The notes below the pieces were generated by a model, which did not search any database, was not told the DNA's origin, and saw only the letters and a list, made by a program, of their open reading frames with translations. A stretch of 64,000 nucleotides of DNA from Stutzerimonas kunmingensis. GTDB taxonomy: Bacteria > Pseudomonadota > Gammaproteobacteria > Pseudomonadales > Pseudomonadaceae. The stretch is from NCBI RefSeq assembly GCF_014764705.1, contig NZ_JACXXG010000014.1, positions 45,837-109,836 on the forward strand, written 5' to 3'. Made by a program: the position numbers and the translations under genes. Shown here piece by piece: positions 28,904 to 38,919 of the stretch; position 1 is the stretch's first letter; each line of letters begins with the position of its first letter.

Positions 28904-29097
28904 GTCATTGGCTTACGTGACCAGGCGCCTGCTTCGCGCAGCAGACGCTTGCCGCTCGGCGCGTAACTCGGCAAAGTTAACCGGACAAGGACGTGCGGCA
29001 CTCTGAAGGCGCCATGTAGAGCCCAAGGAATCGGTACCGTCACATCGCTCTACTAATATGTGTCGCCCATTCGGGCGCGCCTCTTCCGGAACGTAAC

Positions 29098-31845
29098 ATG
29101 ACGCCGCGTTCATGCCTGGCTTTGCTGCTGTTTTGCCTGTCGCTCCAAGCCTGGGCAATCTCGCCCGTCGTGTTCGATTCACCCGACCTGCGCAAGTCAC
29201 TCGGAAGCGGCACCCTCTACCTCGAGGACCCGGATGGCGCGCTGGATGTCGATGAAGTCATGGCATTCGCGGACGAGCGCATGCGCACCGTCGAGAGCGG
29301 CCATGTGAACGAGGGCAAGAACAGCTCGACATGGTGGTTACGCGCCAGACTGGTCAACGAGTTGGACGCACCGCTCGGCGGCTTCGTCGAAATCAACTAC
29401 CCGCTGCTCGACCACATCGAGCTGTTCCTGCAGTACCCCGACGGCAGCACCAGCAGGCAGCTGACCGGGGATCGCTACCCCTTCGCGGATCGTCCGGTAA
29501 AGGTCAGCGACTTCTGGTTTCCCGTCGATCTGCCTCCGGGCGAAACCACCCTTCTGTTGCGCATCAAGACCACCAGCACGCTCTACGTGCCGCTGTACTT
29601 CAGCAGCTACAACGCCAGCGCGGCCCAGCAACAGGAGTTGAGCGGCATCAGCGGCGCCTTCTACGGCGTGCTGTTCGCGATGTTCTGCTACAACCTGTTC
29701 CTCTTCGCCTCGCTGCGCGAGCCGGCGTACTTCTGGTATCTGGTCTACACCCTCAACGTCGGACTGTTCGCGCTCTCCTTCGACGGCCTGCTGGTCAAAT
29801 GGCTGGCCGACGACGGCGGGCTGGTGGCCATGGGCATCTACGTCCTGATGTTCAGCCATTGCCTGATCGCCATTCAGTTCAGCCGCCACTTCCTGCACAC
29901 CCGCGAGCTCTTTCCACGGCTCGACCTGGTGCTGCGCTGCACGCTGCTGATCGCCCTCGGCAGCATGGTTTCCGGGCTGCTGCTGGACGTGCAGACCTGG
30001 AGCATCCTGGCCAGCATCACGGTGATCGCCGCCTCGGTCGGCCTGCTTGCCACCGGCGCCTTCGTCTGGCGTCGCGGCGTGCGCTATGGCGTCTACTACA
30101 CGCTGGCCTGGGGCGTGCTGCTGGCCTCGTTCATTCTGGTCACGGCCGGCTCGTTGGGTTTCGAACTGTTCGGCCTGTACGGCGCGGCGGTGGTCAAGGC
30201 CAGCGTCGCTTTCGAACTGATCACCCTGTCCATCGGCCTGGCCGATCGCATCAACCTGCTCAAGGAAGAGGGCTACCGCTCGCGTGAGGCCGCCGAGCGG
30301 GCCGCCAGCGAGAATGAAGCCAAGAGCCGCTTCCTGGCCAAGATGAGTCACGAGATCCGCACTCCGCTCAATGGCGTGCTCGGCATGCTGCAACTGCTGC
30401 GTGAAACGCCGCTGGACCGCAGCCAGCAGTTCTATCTGGATACCATCTCCAGCTCCGGCAACTCGCTGATGGCGGTGATCAACGACATCCTCGACTACGC
30501 CCGGATAGGCTCCGGCAAGCTCAGCCTGGAAGACATCGACTTCGATCTGGAAATCCTGATTTCCGAAACCATCCGGCTGTTCACCGCGCAGGCGCTGGAG
30601 AAACAGCTGAGCCTGCACGTAGGCCTGGAGCCCGGCGTACCGCGACGGATTCGTGGCGACCCCACGCGACTCAAACAGATTCTGATGAACCTGCTGAGCA
30701 ATGCGCTGAAATTCACCGAGCACGGCCACGTACTGCTCGAAGTCTCCTGCCGCCAGACTCAGGAAGGCACCCGGCGCCTGGTGTTCTGCGTCAGCGACAG
30801 CGGTATCGGCATGCGTCAGGAAGTGCTGGCGCAGTTGTTCGAATCCTTCTCCCAGGGCGACTCGAGCACCACTCGACGTTACGGTGGCAGCGGATTGGGC
30901 CTGGCGATCAGCAAGGAACTGGTGGAAATGATGAATGGCCATATCGAGGTGCAGAGCGCACCGGGCCGCGGCAGCCGCTTCTGTTTCGAAATCCCGCTGC
31001 AAAGCGCCAGCGATGTGGAAGACCCGCTGAACCACCTGCTCGGCGGCCGCCCGGCGCTGCTCGCTTCGCAGGATACCGAGGGCCTCGAGGCGTTGAGCCA
31101 TCTGCTGCGGCGCTGGGGCATGCGCACCGAGCGCTGCCAGACCCCGGAATGCCTGCCGGACTACCTATCGGACTTCACCGCCCCGCCACTGATGGTTCTG
31201 CTGGCGCCCTGGCCGGGCAGTCCGGCGCAGTGGCTGGAGCGTCTTCGCCCGCATCTGGAGGCGAATCAGCGGGTGCTGATGCTCTATTCGCCGGTCCACG
31301 AGCCGCCACCGCCATCGCCCGGGTTACGTCTGATCAGCCTGGCGCTACCGCTGCAGAGCACGCCGCTGCGTGAGGCGTCGCAGGCGCTATACACTCCAGC
31401 GCCTCAGCAGGCTAGCGAAGCGACCGACGTTGCACCAGCAGAGCAGCCACCCCGCGAACCCTGCATTCTGGTCGCCGAGGACAATCCGGTGAATCAGATG
31501 GTGGTGCGCGGCCTGCTGAAAAAGCGCGGTTACGCGGTTCAGCTCGCCGACAACGGACGCCAGGCCGTGGACCTCTATCGTCGCGATCCGGAAGCCGTGC
31601 AACTGATCCTGATGGACTGCGAAATGCCGGAGCTTGATGGCTTCGAAGCCAGCCGGCGGATACGCAAGCTGGAAGCGGAGCTTGAATTACAGGCCGTGCC
31701 GATCATCGCCGTGACCGCCCACGTACTGGCAGAGCACCGTCAGCGCGGCCTGGAATCGGGTATGGATGAATTCATCGGTAAACCTCTGGAGAGCCGGCAG
31801 CTGTATGCTTGCCTGGACAGCTACCTGCAGGGCGGCGCGAGCTAA
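29098..31845 (+). CDS. Hybrid sensor histidine kinase with 7TM-DISM sensor and receiver
   Basis: The 915-residue protein has a signal peptide (about 1-21), a periplasmic DISM-type beta domain (about 35-180), seven membrane helices (about 185-390), a short coiled coil, HisKA with His418 (KMSHEIRTPLNG), HATPase with SGLGLAIS, a degenerate receiver-like segment (about 650-750) and a C-terminal receiver with the phospho-acceptor Asp840 (LILMDCEMPELDG). It lacks an HPt domain, so phosphotransfer must go to a separate protein. The ligand of the DISM domain is probably a carbohydrate. It resembles the RetS/LadS sensor class of pseudomonads in layout. Confidence 0.85.
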   Translation: MTPRSCLALLLFCLSLQAWAISPVVFDSPDLRKSLGSGTLYLEDPDGALDVDEVMAFADERMRTVESGHVNEGKNSSTWWLRARLVNELDAPLGGFVEINYPLLDHIELFLQYPDGSTSRQLTGDRYPFADRPVKVSDFWFPVDLPPGETTLLLRIKTTSTLYVPLYFSSYNASAAQQQELSGISGAFYGVLFAMFCYNLFLFASLREPAYFWYLVYTLNVGLFALSFDGLLVKWLADDGGLVAMGIYVLMFSHCLIAIQFSRHFLHTRELFPRLDLVLRCTLLIALGSMVSGLLLDVQTWSILASITVIAASVGLLATGAFVWRRGVRYGVYYTLAWGVLLASFILVTAGSLGFELFGLYGAAVVKASVAFELITLSIGLADRINLLKEEGYRSREAAERAASENEAKSRFLAKMSHEIRTPLNGVLGMLQLLRETPLDRSQQFYLDTISSSGNSLMAVINDILDYARIGSGKLSLEDIDFDLEILISETIRLFTAQALEKQLSLHVGLEPGVPRRIRGDPTRLKQILMNLLSNALKFTEHGHVLLEVSCRQTQEGTRRLVFCVSDSGIGMRQEVLAQLFESFSQGDSSTTRRYGGSGLGLAISKELVEMMNGHIEVQSAPGRGSRFCFEIPLQSASDVEDPLNHLLGGRPALLASQDTEGLEALSHLLRRWGMRTERCQTPECLPDYLSDFTAPPLMVLLAPWPGSPAQWLERLRPHLEANQRVLMLYSPVHEPPPPSPGLRLISLALPLQSTPLREASQALYTPAPQQASEATDVAPAEQPPREPCILVAEDNPVNQMVVRGLLKKRGYAVQLADNGRQAVDLYRRDPEAVQLILMDCEMPELDGFEASRRIRKLEAELELQAVPIIAVTAHVLAEHRQRGLESGMDEFIGKPLESRQLYACLDSYLQGGAS

Positions 31846-31889
31846 CGTCCGCCGGCCTTGTGGCAAACCGGCTCACCCGAAGAAATCCC

Positions 31890-32117
31890 ATGCTCATACC
31901 GCACGACCAGCTCGAACCGGACACCCTGACCCGCCTAATAGAAGATTTCGTCACCCGCGACGGCACCGATAATGGTGACGAAACCCCGCTTGAAACCCGG
32001 GTGACACGGGTGCGCCGCGCGCTGGACAAGGGGGAGGCGGTGATCGTCTTCGACCCCGACAGTCAGCAATGCCAGCTGGCCCTCAGGCGCGATGTGCCGC
32101 GCGAGTGGCTGGACTGA
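31890..32117 (+). CDS. YheU family protein
   Basis: The 75-residue product from ATG 31890 (MLIPHDQLEPDTLTRLIEDF, then TRDGTDNGDE, then VIVFDPDSQQCQL) matches the whole YheU/UPF0270 family, short proteins of unknown function. A longer frame back to 31809 overlaps the kinase gene and adds unrelated residues. It starts 44 bases after the kinase stop and may be read through from it. Confidence 0.8.
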   Translation: MLIPHDQLEPDTLTRLIEDFVTRDGTDNGDETPLETRVTRVRRALDKGEAVIVFDPDSQQCQLALRRDVPREWLD

Positions 32118-32132
32118 ACGCCGCCGCGCGCT

Positions 32133-32561
32133 TCAGCCGAACAGACCGCTCTCGCGCTCCCAGGCACAGCGCATGCGCAGGTCGCTCTGCTGCGGACTGT
32201 GGCTGCCGGTATCGGTTTCCCAGCGAAAGGTGTGGGTGCCGTTGAGCTCGGTTTCCAGGTGCACCACCGCGCTGGTCCAGTACAACTGCTTGAGCAGCTC
32301 CTCGAAACGCTGGACCCAGAGCGCCCACTCGTACTCCACTGCGCGGTAGCTGGCACCGAAGTGGATCACCTGGGTCTGGTACAGGCCCAGTTCCTCGTTA
32401 CGGCAGAAGGAAAACATCTCGCGACCGATGAAGGGCCAGGCCTCGCCCTGCGGCAACGCCTGCACGGCAGCCAGATTGTTCGCCCGGCGCTGGCGGCACT
32501 GCTCGGGGTCGGCGGAAGGCCAATCACGGATGCAGCCATAAACGATGGATTCAGACTCCAC
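32133..32561 (-). CDS. Conserved hypothetical protein (142 aa)
   Basis: I choose a GTG start at 32561, six bases after GGAG; an earlier GTG at 32630 has no ribosome site and adds Arg/Pro/Cys-rich residues. The product has VYGCIRDWPSADPEQC, then RANNLAAVQALPQGE and SYRAVEYEWALWVQRFEELLKQL, and a beta-rich C-terminus. It appears to be a pseudomonad-specific conserved protein. No domain recognised. It converges on yheU. Confidence 0.6.
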   Translation of the reverse strand: MESESIVYGCIRDWPSADPEQCRQRRANNLAAVQALPQGEAWPFIGREMFSFCRNEELGLYQTQVIHFGASYRAVEYEWALWVQRFEELLKQLYWTSAVVHLETELNGTHTFRWETDTGSHSPQQSDLRMRCAWERESGLFG

Positions 32562-32675
32562 TCGAAACTCCGAAACGCAGGGATGAACTGGGACGGCGAG
32601 CTTTCTAGCACAGCGCGGCGGGCGGGTCACCCGCGGCTTGGGAAGTGGTGAAACAGGCCACAGCCTCGGGACGGT

Positions 32676-33833
32676 TCAGCGATCCTGATGCCGTGGCCGC
32701 AGGCGCATCGCCAACAACGACATGCATGCCGCCATGCCGGTGAGGACCAGGAACGGCATGCGATAGTCACCCGCCAGATCACGCCCGAGCCCGGCCAGTA
32801 CCGGCGTCAGGCACGCCAGGCAGTAGCCGGTGCAGAGCATCATCGCGGTCAGCCGGCTGACCGCCAACGGAGTATTGGCTTCGTACATCGGCGAGATCAG
32901 CGCCAGGGAGAAGGTGCCGTTGAGCGCGACGCCGAGCAGCATGCAGACCAGCAGGGGTTGCCAGCTCGGTGCTAAAGCGATTGCTGCCAGGCAAAGGGTC
33001 GCCAACCCGCCGCACGCCGCCATGATTCGATGCCGATTGCCCAGCCGCTGCGCCAGCCAGGGCATGGCAAAGGCGCTCGGCAGGCCGATGAGCATGAAGC
33101 CACTGAAGAACGCATTACTTTGCAGCAGGCTGTAGCCAACCTCGTGATAACGAGCCACCAGCCAAGTGGCCAGCGCGTAGAACAGCCCGGCCTGAAGGGC
33201 GAAGTAGACACTGAGCAGCCAGGCCCGAGGCTCCTTCCAGGGCAAACCGGCACGACTCTCGCTGGCGGCTTCCGGCTGATTGGGCAAGCGCGACCAGATC
33301 AGCAGCGCAGCCAGGGCCGGCAGCGCCCAGAGCGCCAGGCCACGCGTCCAGTCCTGCCCCATCACCTCGGTGGCCGGCGCCGTCACCACTACGCCGAGGG
33401 TGCCGCCGACCGCCATGCTCAGCGAGTACCAGGCGGCGGTCTGGCCCATGCGTTCGAGGAAGTAGCGCTTGATGAAACCGGACAGCAGCGGCCCGGCGAC
33501 GGCGATCCCGGCGCCAACCAGCCCGGCGGTGCCGATCAGCAGAACGGCATCGTGGCCGAACAGCCGCAACAGCAATGCCACGCCGATCAGCCCGAGGCAC
33601 AGCGCGATGCTGCACTCCAGCCCGAAACGCACGGCCAGCCGCGGCGCCAGGGGGGCGAGCAAGCCCATCAGCAGAACCGGCAAGGCCGTGGTGAGACTGA
33701 TCAGACCGCGAGAAAGCGAAAGCTCTTCGGCGATGCGCTCGATCAGCGGAGCGAAGGAGGTAATACCTGGGCGCAGGTTGATGGCAGCCAGGACCAGCGC
33801 CAGCATCAGCAGCCCGCGGGAGGGGAAATTCAC
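32676..33833 (-). CDS. MFS transporter, CynX/NimT type
   Basis: The 385-residue protein has about twelve hydrophobic segments and begins NLRPGITSFAPLIERIAEEL, the signature of the CynX/NimT (cyanate / 2-nitroimidazole transporter) group. The loop LAPRLAVRFG corresponds to the MFS loop 2-3 motif. These carriers export or import small anions or drugs; substrate unknown. No cyanase gene is nearby, so a cyanate role has no local support. Confidence 0.8.
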   Translation of the reverse strand: MNFPSRGLLMLALVLAAINLRPGITSFAPLIERIAEELSLSRGLISLTTALPVLLMGLLAPLAPRLAVRFGLECSIALCLGLIGVALLLRLFGHDAVLLIGTAGLVGAGIAVAGPLLSGFIKRYFLERMGQTAAWYSLSMAVGGTLGVVVTAPATEVMGQDWTRGLALWALPALAALLIWSRLPNQPEAASESRAGLPWKEPRAWLLSVYFALQAGLFYALATWLVARYHEVGYSLLQSNAFFSGFMLIGLPSAFAMPWLAQRLGNRHRIMAACGGLATLCLAAIALAPSWQPLLVCMLLGVALNGTFSLALISPMYEANTPLAVSRLTAMMLCTGYCLACLTPVLAGLGRDLAGDYRMPFLVLTGMAACMSLLAMRLRPRHQDR

Positions 33834-33934
33834 AAGCGATCCATAGGGTTACGGCGAAAAAAGCCGGACAGGCAACCCTACTCCCCGCCTCTCCCCGAGG
33901 CAACCGCAGCGGCCGCCGAAGCGGCCGGGCAGTC

Positions 33935-34744
33935 TCAGAGCGCCTTGCTCTTGGCGCGTTTCTTTTCGGCCAGCAGCGCCATCTCGTCGTAGATCGCCTG
34001 AGGGTTCTGCTGCTTGACCTTCCAGGCCATACGGCCCTCGTCGTGCGGCAGGATCATGAACTCGCCCTTGGCGACCTGCTGGTGGATGTAGTCAGCGATG
34101 TCCGCCGCAGTAATCGGCGAGGACTCCAGCAGCTTGCCGATCTGCGCCTTCACGTTCGGCGTCGGGCCGCGGAAGGAATCCAGCAGGTTGGTCTGGAAGA
34201 ACGACGGGCAGACCACATGCACGCCGACCTCGGCCTGGCGCAGCTCGACCAGCAGGCTTTCCGACAGCGCCACCACACCGGCCTTCGCCACGTTGTAGTT
34301 GCTCATGCCCGGTGCCTGCATCAGCGCCGCCATCGACGCGATGTTGATGATCTTGCCCTTGCTCTTCTGTACTAGCGGCAGGAACGCCTTGCAGCCCTTG
34401 ACCACGCCCATCAGGTTGATCGCGATCTGCCAGTCCCAGTCCTCCAGCGACAGCTCGTCGAAGAAGCCGCCGGAAGCCACACCGGCATTGTTGACCACGA
34501 TATCGATGCCGCCAAGCTTCTCCTCGCAGGCCTGGGCGAAGGCGATCAGCTGGCTGTAGTCACGCACGTCGCAGCGCATGGTGAAGCCGTCACCGCCCGC
34601 TTCGCGGACCATTTTCAGGGTTTCCGCCAGGCCGCTTTCGTTGACATCGGAAAGCGCCAGCTGCCAGCCCTCACGCGCCCAGCGCAGGGCAATCTCGCGA
34701 CCGAGCCCGGAGCCGGCACCGGTAATCATCATGCGGTTGTGCAT
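33935..34744 (-). CDS. Short-chain dehydrogenase/reductase
   Basis: Start at 34744 (MHNRMMITGAGSGLG) is the family-like start; the frame continues upstream to 34813 without a ribosome site. The 269-residue product has TGAGSGLG (9-16), NNAGVASGG, and the catalytic YNVAK. C-terminal residues (MAWKVKQQNPQAIYDEMA) are typical of a pseudomonad SDR of unknown substrate. It is monocistronic between the MFS gene and actP. Confidence 0.8.
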   Translation of the reverse strand: MHNRMMITGAGSGLGREIALRWAREGWQLALSDVNESGLAETLKMVREAGGDGFTMRCDVRDYSQLIAFAQACEEKLGGIDIVVNNAGVASGGFFDELSLEDWDWQIAINLMGVVKGCKAFLPLVQKSKGKIINIASMAALMQAPGMSNYNVAKAGVVALSESLLVELRQAEVGVHVVCPSFFQTNLLDSFRGPTPNVKAQIGKLLESSPITAADIADYIHQQVAKGEFMILPHDEGRMAWKVKQQNPQAIYDEMALLAEKKRAKSKAL

Positions 34745-34936
34745 CGTTGTGCTGCCTTTTGTTGTTCGGGTAGTGGCAGCGAGTCTAGCGAATGCCGGGG
34801 CACGGACCGGCATCCATCAGACTGCTGAATGCCCTTGGCAAACCCGCGGCTCATGGGGCTGACCGCGCGGTCCCGGGCAGGCAATATGGCGGCAGCATGG
34901 GCTCGCTATAGCTGCACGAGCGACCTGCGCCACGAA

Positions 34937-34966
34937 TAAAAAAAGGGCAGCCCGAGGGCTGCCCTT
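34937..34966 (-). terminator. Rho-independent terminator of the actP operon
   Basis: On the reverse strand a near-perfect stem (AAGGGCAGCCC paired with GGGCTGCCCTT) is followed by a run of seven T. It lies 19 bases beyond the actP stop codon. Confidence 0.9.
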
Positions 34967-34984
34967 GTTTCTGCCAGCATTGCG

Positions 34985-36640
34985 TCAGTGCGCGACGGCA
35001 CCGGTGGCACCCAGGCCGGTCTGCGAACGAACGAACTGGGCGAAGAAGCGCTCGCGCTCCTCACCGGCACGCTTGGACTTGTCGGTGACCGAGAAGAACC
35101 AGATGCCGATGAACGCGGCGGCCATCGAGAACAGCGCCGGGTATTTGTAGGGGAAGATCGCCTCGGCATAACCGAACACGTCGACCCATACGGTCGGGCT
35201 GATGATGGTCAGCAGCAACGCAGTGAACAGCCCCAGCGAGCCACCGAACAGCGCGCCGCGGGTGCTCAGGCCCTTCCAGTACATGGAAAGGAACAGCACC
35301 GGGAAGTTGCAGCTGGCGGCGATGGAGAATGCCAGGCCGACCATGAAGGCGATGTTCTGCTTCTCGAAGATGATGCCGAGCAGAATCGCCACCACACCCA
35401 GAGTCAGGGTAGTCAGCTTGGTCACGCGCATCTCGTCCTCTTCCCTCGCCTTGCCCTGCTTGATCACGCAGGCATAGAGGTCATGTGAAACCGCCGAGGC
35501 ACCTGCCAGGGTCAGACCCGCCACGACGGCGAGAATGGTGGCGAAGGCGACCGCGGAGATGAAGCCGAGGAACAGGTTGCCGCCCACCGCGCTGGCCAGG
35601 TGGATGGCGACCATGTTGGTGCCGCCGACGATGGCGCCGGTCACGTCCTTGAAGTCCGGGTTGGTGCTGACCAGCAGGATCGCGCCGAAGCCGATGATGA
35701 AGGTCAGGATGTAGAAGTAGCCGATGAAGCCGGTGGCGTAGAACACGCTCTTGCGCGCTTCCTTGGCGTCGGACACGGTGAAGAAGCGCATCAGGATGTG
35801 CGGCAGGCCAGCGGTGCCGAACATCAGCGCCAGGCCGAGGGAGATCGCCGAGATCGGATCGGAAACCAGGCCGCCCGGGCTCATGATCTGAGCGCCTTTC
35901 TCGTGGATCTTCACTGCTTCAGCGAACAGGCTGCCAAAGTCGAAACCGACACTCTTCATCACCATGATGGCCATGAAGGAGGCACCGGACAGCAGCAGGA
36001 CCGCCTTGATGATCTGCACCCAGGTGGTGGCGAGCATGCCGCCGAACAGCACGTACATGACCATCAGCACACCGACCAGCACCACGGCTACGTAGTAGTC
36101 CAGGCCGAACAGCAGCTGGATCAGCTTGCCGGCGCCGACCATCTGCGCGATCAGGTAGAAGGCCACCACGATCAGCGAGCCGAATGCCGAGAGCAGACGG
36201 ATCTGAGTCTGGCCCAGGCGATAGGACGCCACGTCGGAGAAGGTGAACTTGCCCAGGTTGCGCAGGCGCTCGGCCATCAGGAAGAGGATGATCGGCCAGC
36301 CGACGAGGAAGCCGATGGAGTAGATCAGGCCGTCGTAGCCACTGGTGTAGACCAGCGCGGAAATGCCCAGGAAGGATGCCGCCGACATGAAGTCGCCGGC
36401 GATCGCCAGGCCGTTCTGGAAGCCGGTGATGCTACCACCCGCGGTGTAGTAGTCAGCCGTGGAGGTGTTGCGCTTGGCAGCCCACTTGGTGATGCCCATG
36501 GTGAACACGATGAACACCACGAACATGATGATGGCGGTGTAGTTGGTGGCCTGTTTCTGGACTTCGCCGGTGATGGCATCAGCGAGAAGCACAGGCGAGA
36601 CTGCCAACAGCAGGGCAGTCATCAGAAAACGCAGGATCAT
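34985..36640 (-). CDS. actP: Cation/acetate symporter ActP
   Basis: The 551-residue protein has a cleavable-looking first hydrophobic segment (about 1-20) and thirteen further helices of the sodium:solute symporter family. Signatures are [33 protein letters not shown] and [15 protein letters not shown]. Length and context (DUF485 gene immediately upstream) match ActP, which takes up acetate and short carboxylates. Its ATG overlaps the stop of the preceding gene by one base (TAATG), so translation is coupled. Confidence 0.9.
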   Translation of the reverse strand: MILRFLMTALLLAVSPVLLADAITGEVQKQATNYTAIIMFVVFIVFTMGITKWAAKRNTSTADYYTAGGSITGFQNGLAIAGDFMSAASFLGISALVYTSGYDGLIYSIGFLVGWPIILFLMAERLRNLGKFTFSDVASYRLGQTQIRLLSAFGSLIVVAFYLIAQMVGAGKLIQLLFGLDYYVAVVLVGVLMVMYVLFGGMLATTWVQIIKAVLLLSGASFMAIMVMKSVGFDFGSLFAEAVKIHEKGAQIMSPGGLVSDPISAISLGLALMFGTAGLPHILMRFFTVSDAKEARKSVFYATGFIGYFYILTFIIGFGAILLVSTNPDFKDVTGAIVGGTNMVAIHLASAVGGNLFLGFISAVAFATILAVVAGLTLAGASAVSHDLYACVIKQGKAREEDEMRVTKLTTLTLGVVAILLGIIFEKQNIAFMVGLAFSIAASCNFPVLFLSMYWKGLSTRGALFGGSLGLFTALLLTIISPTVWVDVFGYAEAIFPYKYPALFSMAAAFIGIWFFSVTDKSKRAGEERERFFAQFVRSQTGLGATGAVAH

Positions 36641-36954
36641 TATTGCTGTGCCTCGTTGAGGATTTCCTGGTTGATGCGATCGAACTCACCATTGGCACGC
36701 TGCACATAGACACCGGTCAGGATGAACGCCATGAAGATCACCCCGACGCCAACCGGGATACCCCAGGTGGTCACGGTATTGGCGGACAGCGGAATGCCGA
36801 GGATCTTTGGCTCGAAGGCGATCAGCAGGATGAACGCCAGGTAGGCGCTGAGCATGACCGCCGATAGCAGCCAGGCAAATCGGCCACGCTTGGCAACCAG
36901 CTCCTGGAAACGCGGATTGGCATAGATCTGCCGGTAAACATTTTCATTGTGCAT
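36640..36954 (-). CDS. yjcH: DUF485 (YjcH) membrane protein
   Basis: The 104-residue protein has the DUF485 pattern: [20 protein letters not shown] followed by two membrane helices (about 28-50 and 62-84). It is the usual first gene of yjcH-actP operons and is thought to assist the transporter. The gene has no separate downstream promoter gap because actP starts within its stop codon. The 281-bp region upstream (to 37236) must hold the operon promoter, but I see no clear boxes. Confidence 0.88.
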   Translation of the reverse strand: MHNENVYRQIYANPRFQELVAKRGRFAWLLSAVMLSAYLAFILLIAFEPKILGIPLSANTVTTWGIPVGVGVIFMAFILTGVYVQRANGEFDRINQEILNEAQQ

Positions 36955-37235
36955 TGGAATCTGTCTCCACGGTCGCTACCCCCCGGTGGGAGCAGGGGCG
37001 GCTACTTTAGGCTTGGGTCGGATGAACACCACCCGACTTTGGTCTGAATGCAGTTCACAAAAACACCCGCCGTAGAGCCGTTCAGCCGCGGAAAATGGGG
37101 CGCCGCAACAAATCCACATACAAATAGTGTGGCGCTATGTCGCACATGAGAAACGTTGATTTCAGACATTGCCCGGGCTCGACCAGACTCTCTCCAACGC
37201 GAGAACGATTCTCGGCTGCACAAGGAGACGGGGCC

Positions 37236-37460
37236 ATGCTGAAGACCGTGACGTTCACCCTGATGCACTTCTGCATCGCCTTTTCGGTGACCTATGCACT
37301 GACTGGCAGCATCGCCATTGGCGGCCTGGTCGCCACCGTCGAACCGCTGTGCAACTCGGTAGGCTTCTACTTCCACGAGAAGCTCTGGCAGCGTTTTGAA
37401 CGCAGTCCGGCAGGCAAGATGGCCATCCCCAAACATGCCTGGCTGCACCATCACGCCTGA
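37236..37460 (+). CDS. DUF2061 membrane protein
   Basis: Start at 37236 follows AAGGAGACGG; an upstream frame to 37137 lacks such a site. The 74-residue product has two short hydrophobic segments, with KTVTFTLMHFCIAFSVTYAL, GSIAIGGLVATVEPLCNS and FYFHEKLWQRFE, the complete DUF2061 pattern. Function of the family is unknown. It is divergent from yjcH-actP. Confidence 0.8.
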   Translation: MLKTVTFTLMHFCIAFSVTYALTGSIAIGGLVATVEPLCNSVGFYFHEKLWQRFERSPAGKMAIPKHAWLHHHA

Positions 37461-37626
37461 GGCCGTCGTCATTTCTCATCCTGCGCAGGGATCGAATCCG
37501 CAACCGCGCTGCCATAGTGAAGTTGGCTTGCGTTGTGCGGCCGATGCAGTTCTATTGGGACAGGTAGCGCGGGACGCCGTCGCTGCCTTGCCACAGGCCA
37601 ACCGGGCCTGTTAACGGAGAAGCACC

Positions 37627-38919
37627 ATGCAGCTGTTGTTGCGCCTGACCGCCCTGCTCGTCCTGGTCGTTGCGCCTGTCCACGCCGCCGATCTGACTGT
37701 CGAGGAGTACGGCTTCCCGCTGTCCAACCCCTTCGAAGCCACCATCGCCGGTACGCCCATCGAGCTACGCGCCGAAGTGCCGACCGATGACGATATCGAC
37801 CAGGCCGACTACAACCTGCGTCTGCGTCCCGAACGCGAGATCACCCTGCCGGACAACTTCTGGCCGGTCAAAAAGCTGCGTTATCGGCTCGCTCGGCAAA
37901 GCGGCCCCGCGCCACTCATGTTCATCCTTTCCGGTACCGGCGCGCGCTATTCGGCAGGCAAGACCGAAGCCCTGAAGCGTCTGTTCTACGGCGCCGGCTA
38001 CCATGTGGTGCAGCTATCGTCACCGACCAGTTATGACTTCATGTCTGCCGCTTCGCGCTATGCAACGCCGGGTATCAGCAGCGACGACGCTAAGGACCTG
38101 TACCGGGTCATGCAGGCGGTTCGCGCGCAGCACCACAAGCTGCCCGTGACCGAATACCACCTCACCGGCTACAGCCTCGGCGCCCTGAATGCCGCGTTCG
38201 TCAGCCAGCTGGACGAAACCCGTCGCAGCTTCAACTTCAAGCGCGTGCTGCTGCTGAATCCGCCGGTCAACCTCTACACCTCGGTCAGCAACCTGGACAA
38301 GCTGGTGCAGACCCGCGTCGAAGGCATTAACGACCACACCACCTTCTACGAAGTGATTCTGGAAAAGCTCACGCGCTATTACCGTCAGAAGGGCTATATC
38401 GACCTCGACGAGGCCGTTCTCTACGACTTCCAGCAATCGAACCTGAAGCTCAGCGACGAGCAGATGGCGATGCTCATCGGTTCGGTGTTCCGCTTCTCCG
38501 CCGCGGATATCACCTTCACCTCCGACCTGATCAACCGTCGCGGCCTGATCACGCCGCCCGAGTATCCGATCAACGAAGGCACCCGTCTGGAGCCGTTCTT
38601 CAAGCGCGCACTGCTGTGCAGCTTCGACTGCTACATCACCGAGCAGGTGATTCCGATGTGGCGCGCCCAGTACGACGGCGGCAGCCTGACCCAGCTGATC
38701 CAGCAGGTCAGCCTGTACGCGCTGGAGGATTACCTGCGCCAGAGTCCGAAGATCGCCGTCATGCACAACGCCGACGACCTGATCCTCGGCGAGGGTGACC
38801 TCGGCTTCCTGCGTCGTACCTTCGGTGATCGCCTGACCCTTTATCCGCGAGGCGGCCACTGCGGCAACCTCAACTACCGCGTAAACACTCAACACATGCT
38901 GGAGTTCTTCCGTGGCTAA
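37627..38919 (+). CDS. Secreted alpha/beta-hydrolase paired with MlaA-like gene
   Basis: The 430-residue product has a signal peptide (1-20, cleavage after VHA) and an alpha/beta-hydrolase fold with nucleophile Ser183 in GYSLGA, and a likely His in RGGHCGN near the C-terminus. Older annotations of homologues as protein kinases are not supported by any kinase motif. Its stop overlaps the mlaA-like start by eight bases, so the two are translationally coupled. A role in outer-membrane phospholipid handling together with MlaA is plausible inference; the enzyme could be a periplasmic (phospho)lipase. Confidence 0.75.
   Translation: MQLLLRLTALLVLVVAPVHAADLTVEEYGFPLSNPFEATIAGTPIELRAEVPTDDDIDQADYNLRLRPEREITLPDNFWPVKKLRYRLARQSGPAPLMFILSGTGARYSAGKTEALKRLFYGAGYHVVQLSSPTSYDFMSAASRYATPGISSDDAKDLYRVMQAVRAQHHKLPVTEYHLTGYSLGALNAAFVSQLDETRRSFNFKRVLLLNPPVNLYTSVSNLDKLVQTRVEGINDHTTFYEVILEKLTRYYRQKGYIDLDEAVLYDFQQSNLKLSDEQMAMLIGSVFRFSAADITFTSDLINRRGLITPPEYPINEGTRLEPFFKRALLCSFDCYITEQVIPMWRAQYDGGSLTQLIQQVSLYALEDYLRQSPKIAVMHNADDLILGEGDLGFLRRTFGDRLTLYPRGGHCGNLNYRVNTQHMLEFFRG

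Noticed and set aside
29338..31101. Long reverse open frame (587 aa) opposite the hybrid kinase
   Set aside because: Gln/Ala/His-rich shadow of the kinase gene, with no recognisable feature.
37002..37472. 156-aa reverse frame upstream of actP-yjcH
   Set aside because: It is antisense to the DUF2061 gene with a clear family match and has no ribosome site.
37480..37505. GATCGAATCC sequence resembling a tRNA T-loop
   Set aside because: Flanking bases do not form a T stem, acceptor stem or anticodon arm, so it is not a tRNA.
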